64,000 nt of DNA from Schizochytrium sp. CCTCC M209059 (taxonomy: Eukaryota > Sar > Bigyra > Thraustochytrida > Thraustochytriidae): contig KN805463.1 of NCBI GenBank assembly GCA_000818945.1, positions 23,301 to 87,300 of the forward strand, given 5' to 3'. This document shows positions 63,299 to 64,000 of this stretch, piece after piece. The position numbers and the translations under genes were made by a program. The notes below the pieces were generated by a model, which saw only the letters and a program-made list of their open reading frames with translations, ran no database searches and was not told where the DNA came from. The number at the start of each line of letters is the position of its first letter. Position 1 is the stretch's first letter.

Positions 63299-64000
63299 AC
63301 TTGAGTGAGAGCGGAGGCGGGCTTCGCGTGGCCACTTTGTCGCCTGCCGTCAAATTTTCACCCATCCTGATGTACCCGGGTAGAATGTCTCCCCAAATGA
63401 AGAGAGCCAGAGGAGCTGGCCTCGAGGGCGAGTTTTATTGTCAACTTGGGAAACGGTTGTCGCTCGCCTTGGCCGAGATGTGGCCCTTGTCGAGCTTGAG
63501 GTCGCTGTGCGGGAACTTGAGTCTTGCGGACCCGGTCTGAGCTGCTTTTGGTGGCGAGTCCGATGCAGCAATGACGCGAATAGACGGCGTAAACAAACGT
63601 GTGGGTGCTGGTTGCTTGACTTGAGGGAAGGCGAGGCTTGTGTCGTCATCTTTGTCGCGTCTTTGCGCCATATCGCACTTTTGGTCATGATTGGCCAAAG
63701 CCAGCTTGTCGTTTCCGGCTTATACGACGCATCGATCGGCAGAGCGACGGCAGAGAAGGCATAGCGAGGCTGGCTCGTGGCTGGTGCGTGTAAAGCCAAG
63801 ACGGACAATTGTGAGGCAGCCAGGGATCGCTGGCTCTACTCTCGTTCTTTAGTCCTGGGTCCAAGATGTTTGTCATCATTTGCGCTGACACAGGTCCGGT
63901 AGCCTGGAGATATTCTGATGGATCAGCAGCGTGGCTTGCAAGGCTCGTGCGCGAGTCCTTGAGTTCTTGGCTGCGGTCGAAGTGCACGGAAGCGAGCAAG
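63260..64000. repeat. Dispersed ~730-bp repeat, copy 2 (runs off the window)
   Basis: High identity with 56465-57195 in the same orientation. Differences include an extra ~17 bp near 63945. It continues to the window edge, so its full length is unknown. Confidence 0.93.

Noticed and set aside
1..64000. tRNA or rRNA genes
   Set aside because: I did not see a convincing cloverleaf or conserved rRNA stretch by eye. A covariance-model scan would be needed to be sure.

Overview
This is a nuclear window from a eukaryotic microbe. The genes sit on both strands, well spaced, as long uninterrupted frames with no operon logic. They encode eukaryote-type proteins: UBX, WW/IQ, FKBP, RING-H2, GT61 glycosyltransferase, polyglutamine-rich regulators, and TIR/NACHT/WD40. 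High GC, intron-poor genes, glutamine-rich tails and this domain set are what I would expect of a stramenopile protist such as a thraustochytrid. That placement is an inference; no rRNA or marker gene confirms it. ATG starts were chosen for every gene. Where a longer open frame begins only with GTG or TTG, it was shortened to the first ATG.

Layout. Positions 1-14.2 kb hold six genes: a Gln-rich protein with a Cys/His block, a UBX-domain membrane protein, an F-box-like protein, a multi-pass protein with an EGF-like Cys cluster, an LPCAT/PlsC-type acyltransferase, and an acyl-CoA-synthetase-like protein that lost its C-terminal domain and nucleotide-binding loop. Positions 14.3-24.8 kb are gene-poor and packed with tetranucleotide microsatellites. 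Positions 24.8-40.2 kb are the best gene block: a protein kinase with a Gln/His-rich tail facing a RING-H2 protein; a head-to-head pair of IQ-WW proteins, one fused to SAM and FKBP domains and the other with 11 IQ-WW units; a GT61-type glycosyltransferase; and a multi-pass membrane protein with an Arg/Ser-rich tail.

Positions 41.7-48.7 kb contain two broken genes related to innate-immune receptors. One is an ankyrin-TIR pseudogene. The other is a TIR-TIR-NACHT-WD40 gene of NLR/STAND architecture, whose nine WD40 units are almost identical at the DNA level. It is interrupted by a 211-bp tandem duplication, a 37-bp tandem duplication, a small frameshift, and a balanced -13/+13 bp pair inside the WD40 array. 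This is the most interesting part of the window.

Positions 49-64 kb are a mosaic of diverged direct repeats with periods of about 2.2, 1.5 and 1.3 kb, decayed coding fragments (some possibly transposon-derived, perhaps Helitron-like), and one intact unknown gene with CxxC motifs at 62.1-63.3 kb. Its last codons and 3' flank belong to a dispersed repeat also present at 56.5 kb. Decayed receptor genes next to repeat mosaics resemble a fast-evolving, possibly subtelomeric, compartment (inference).
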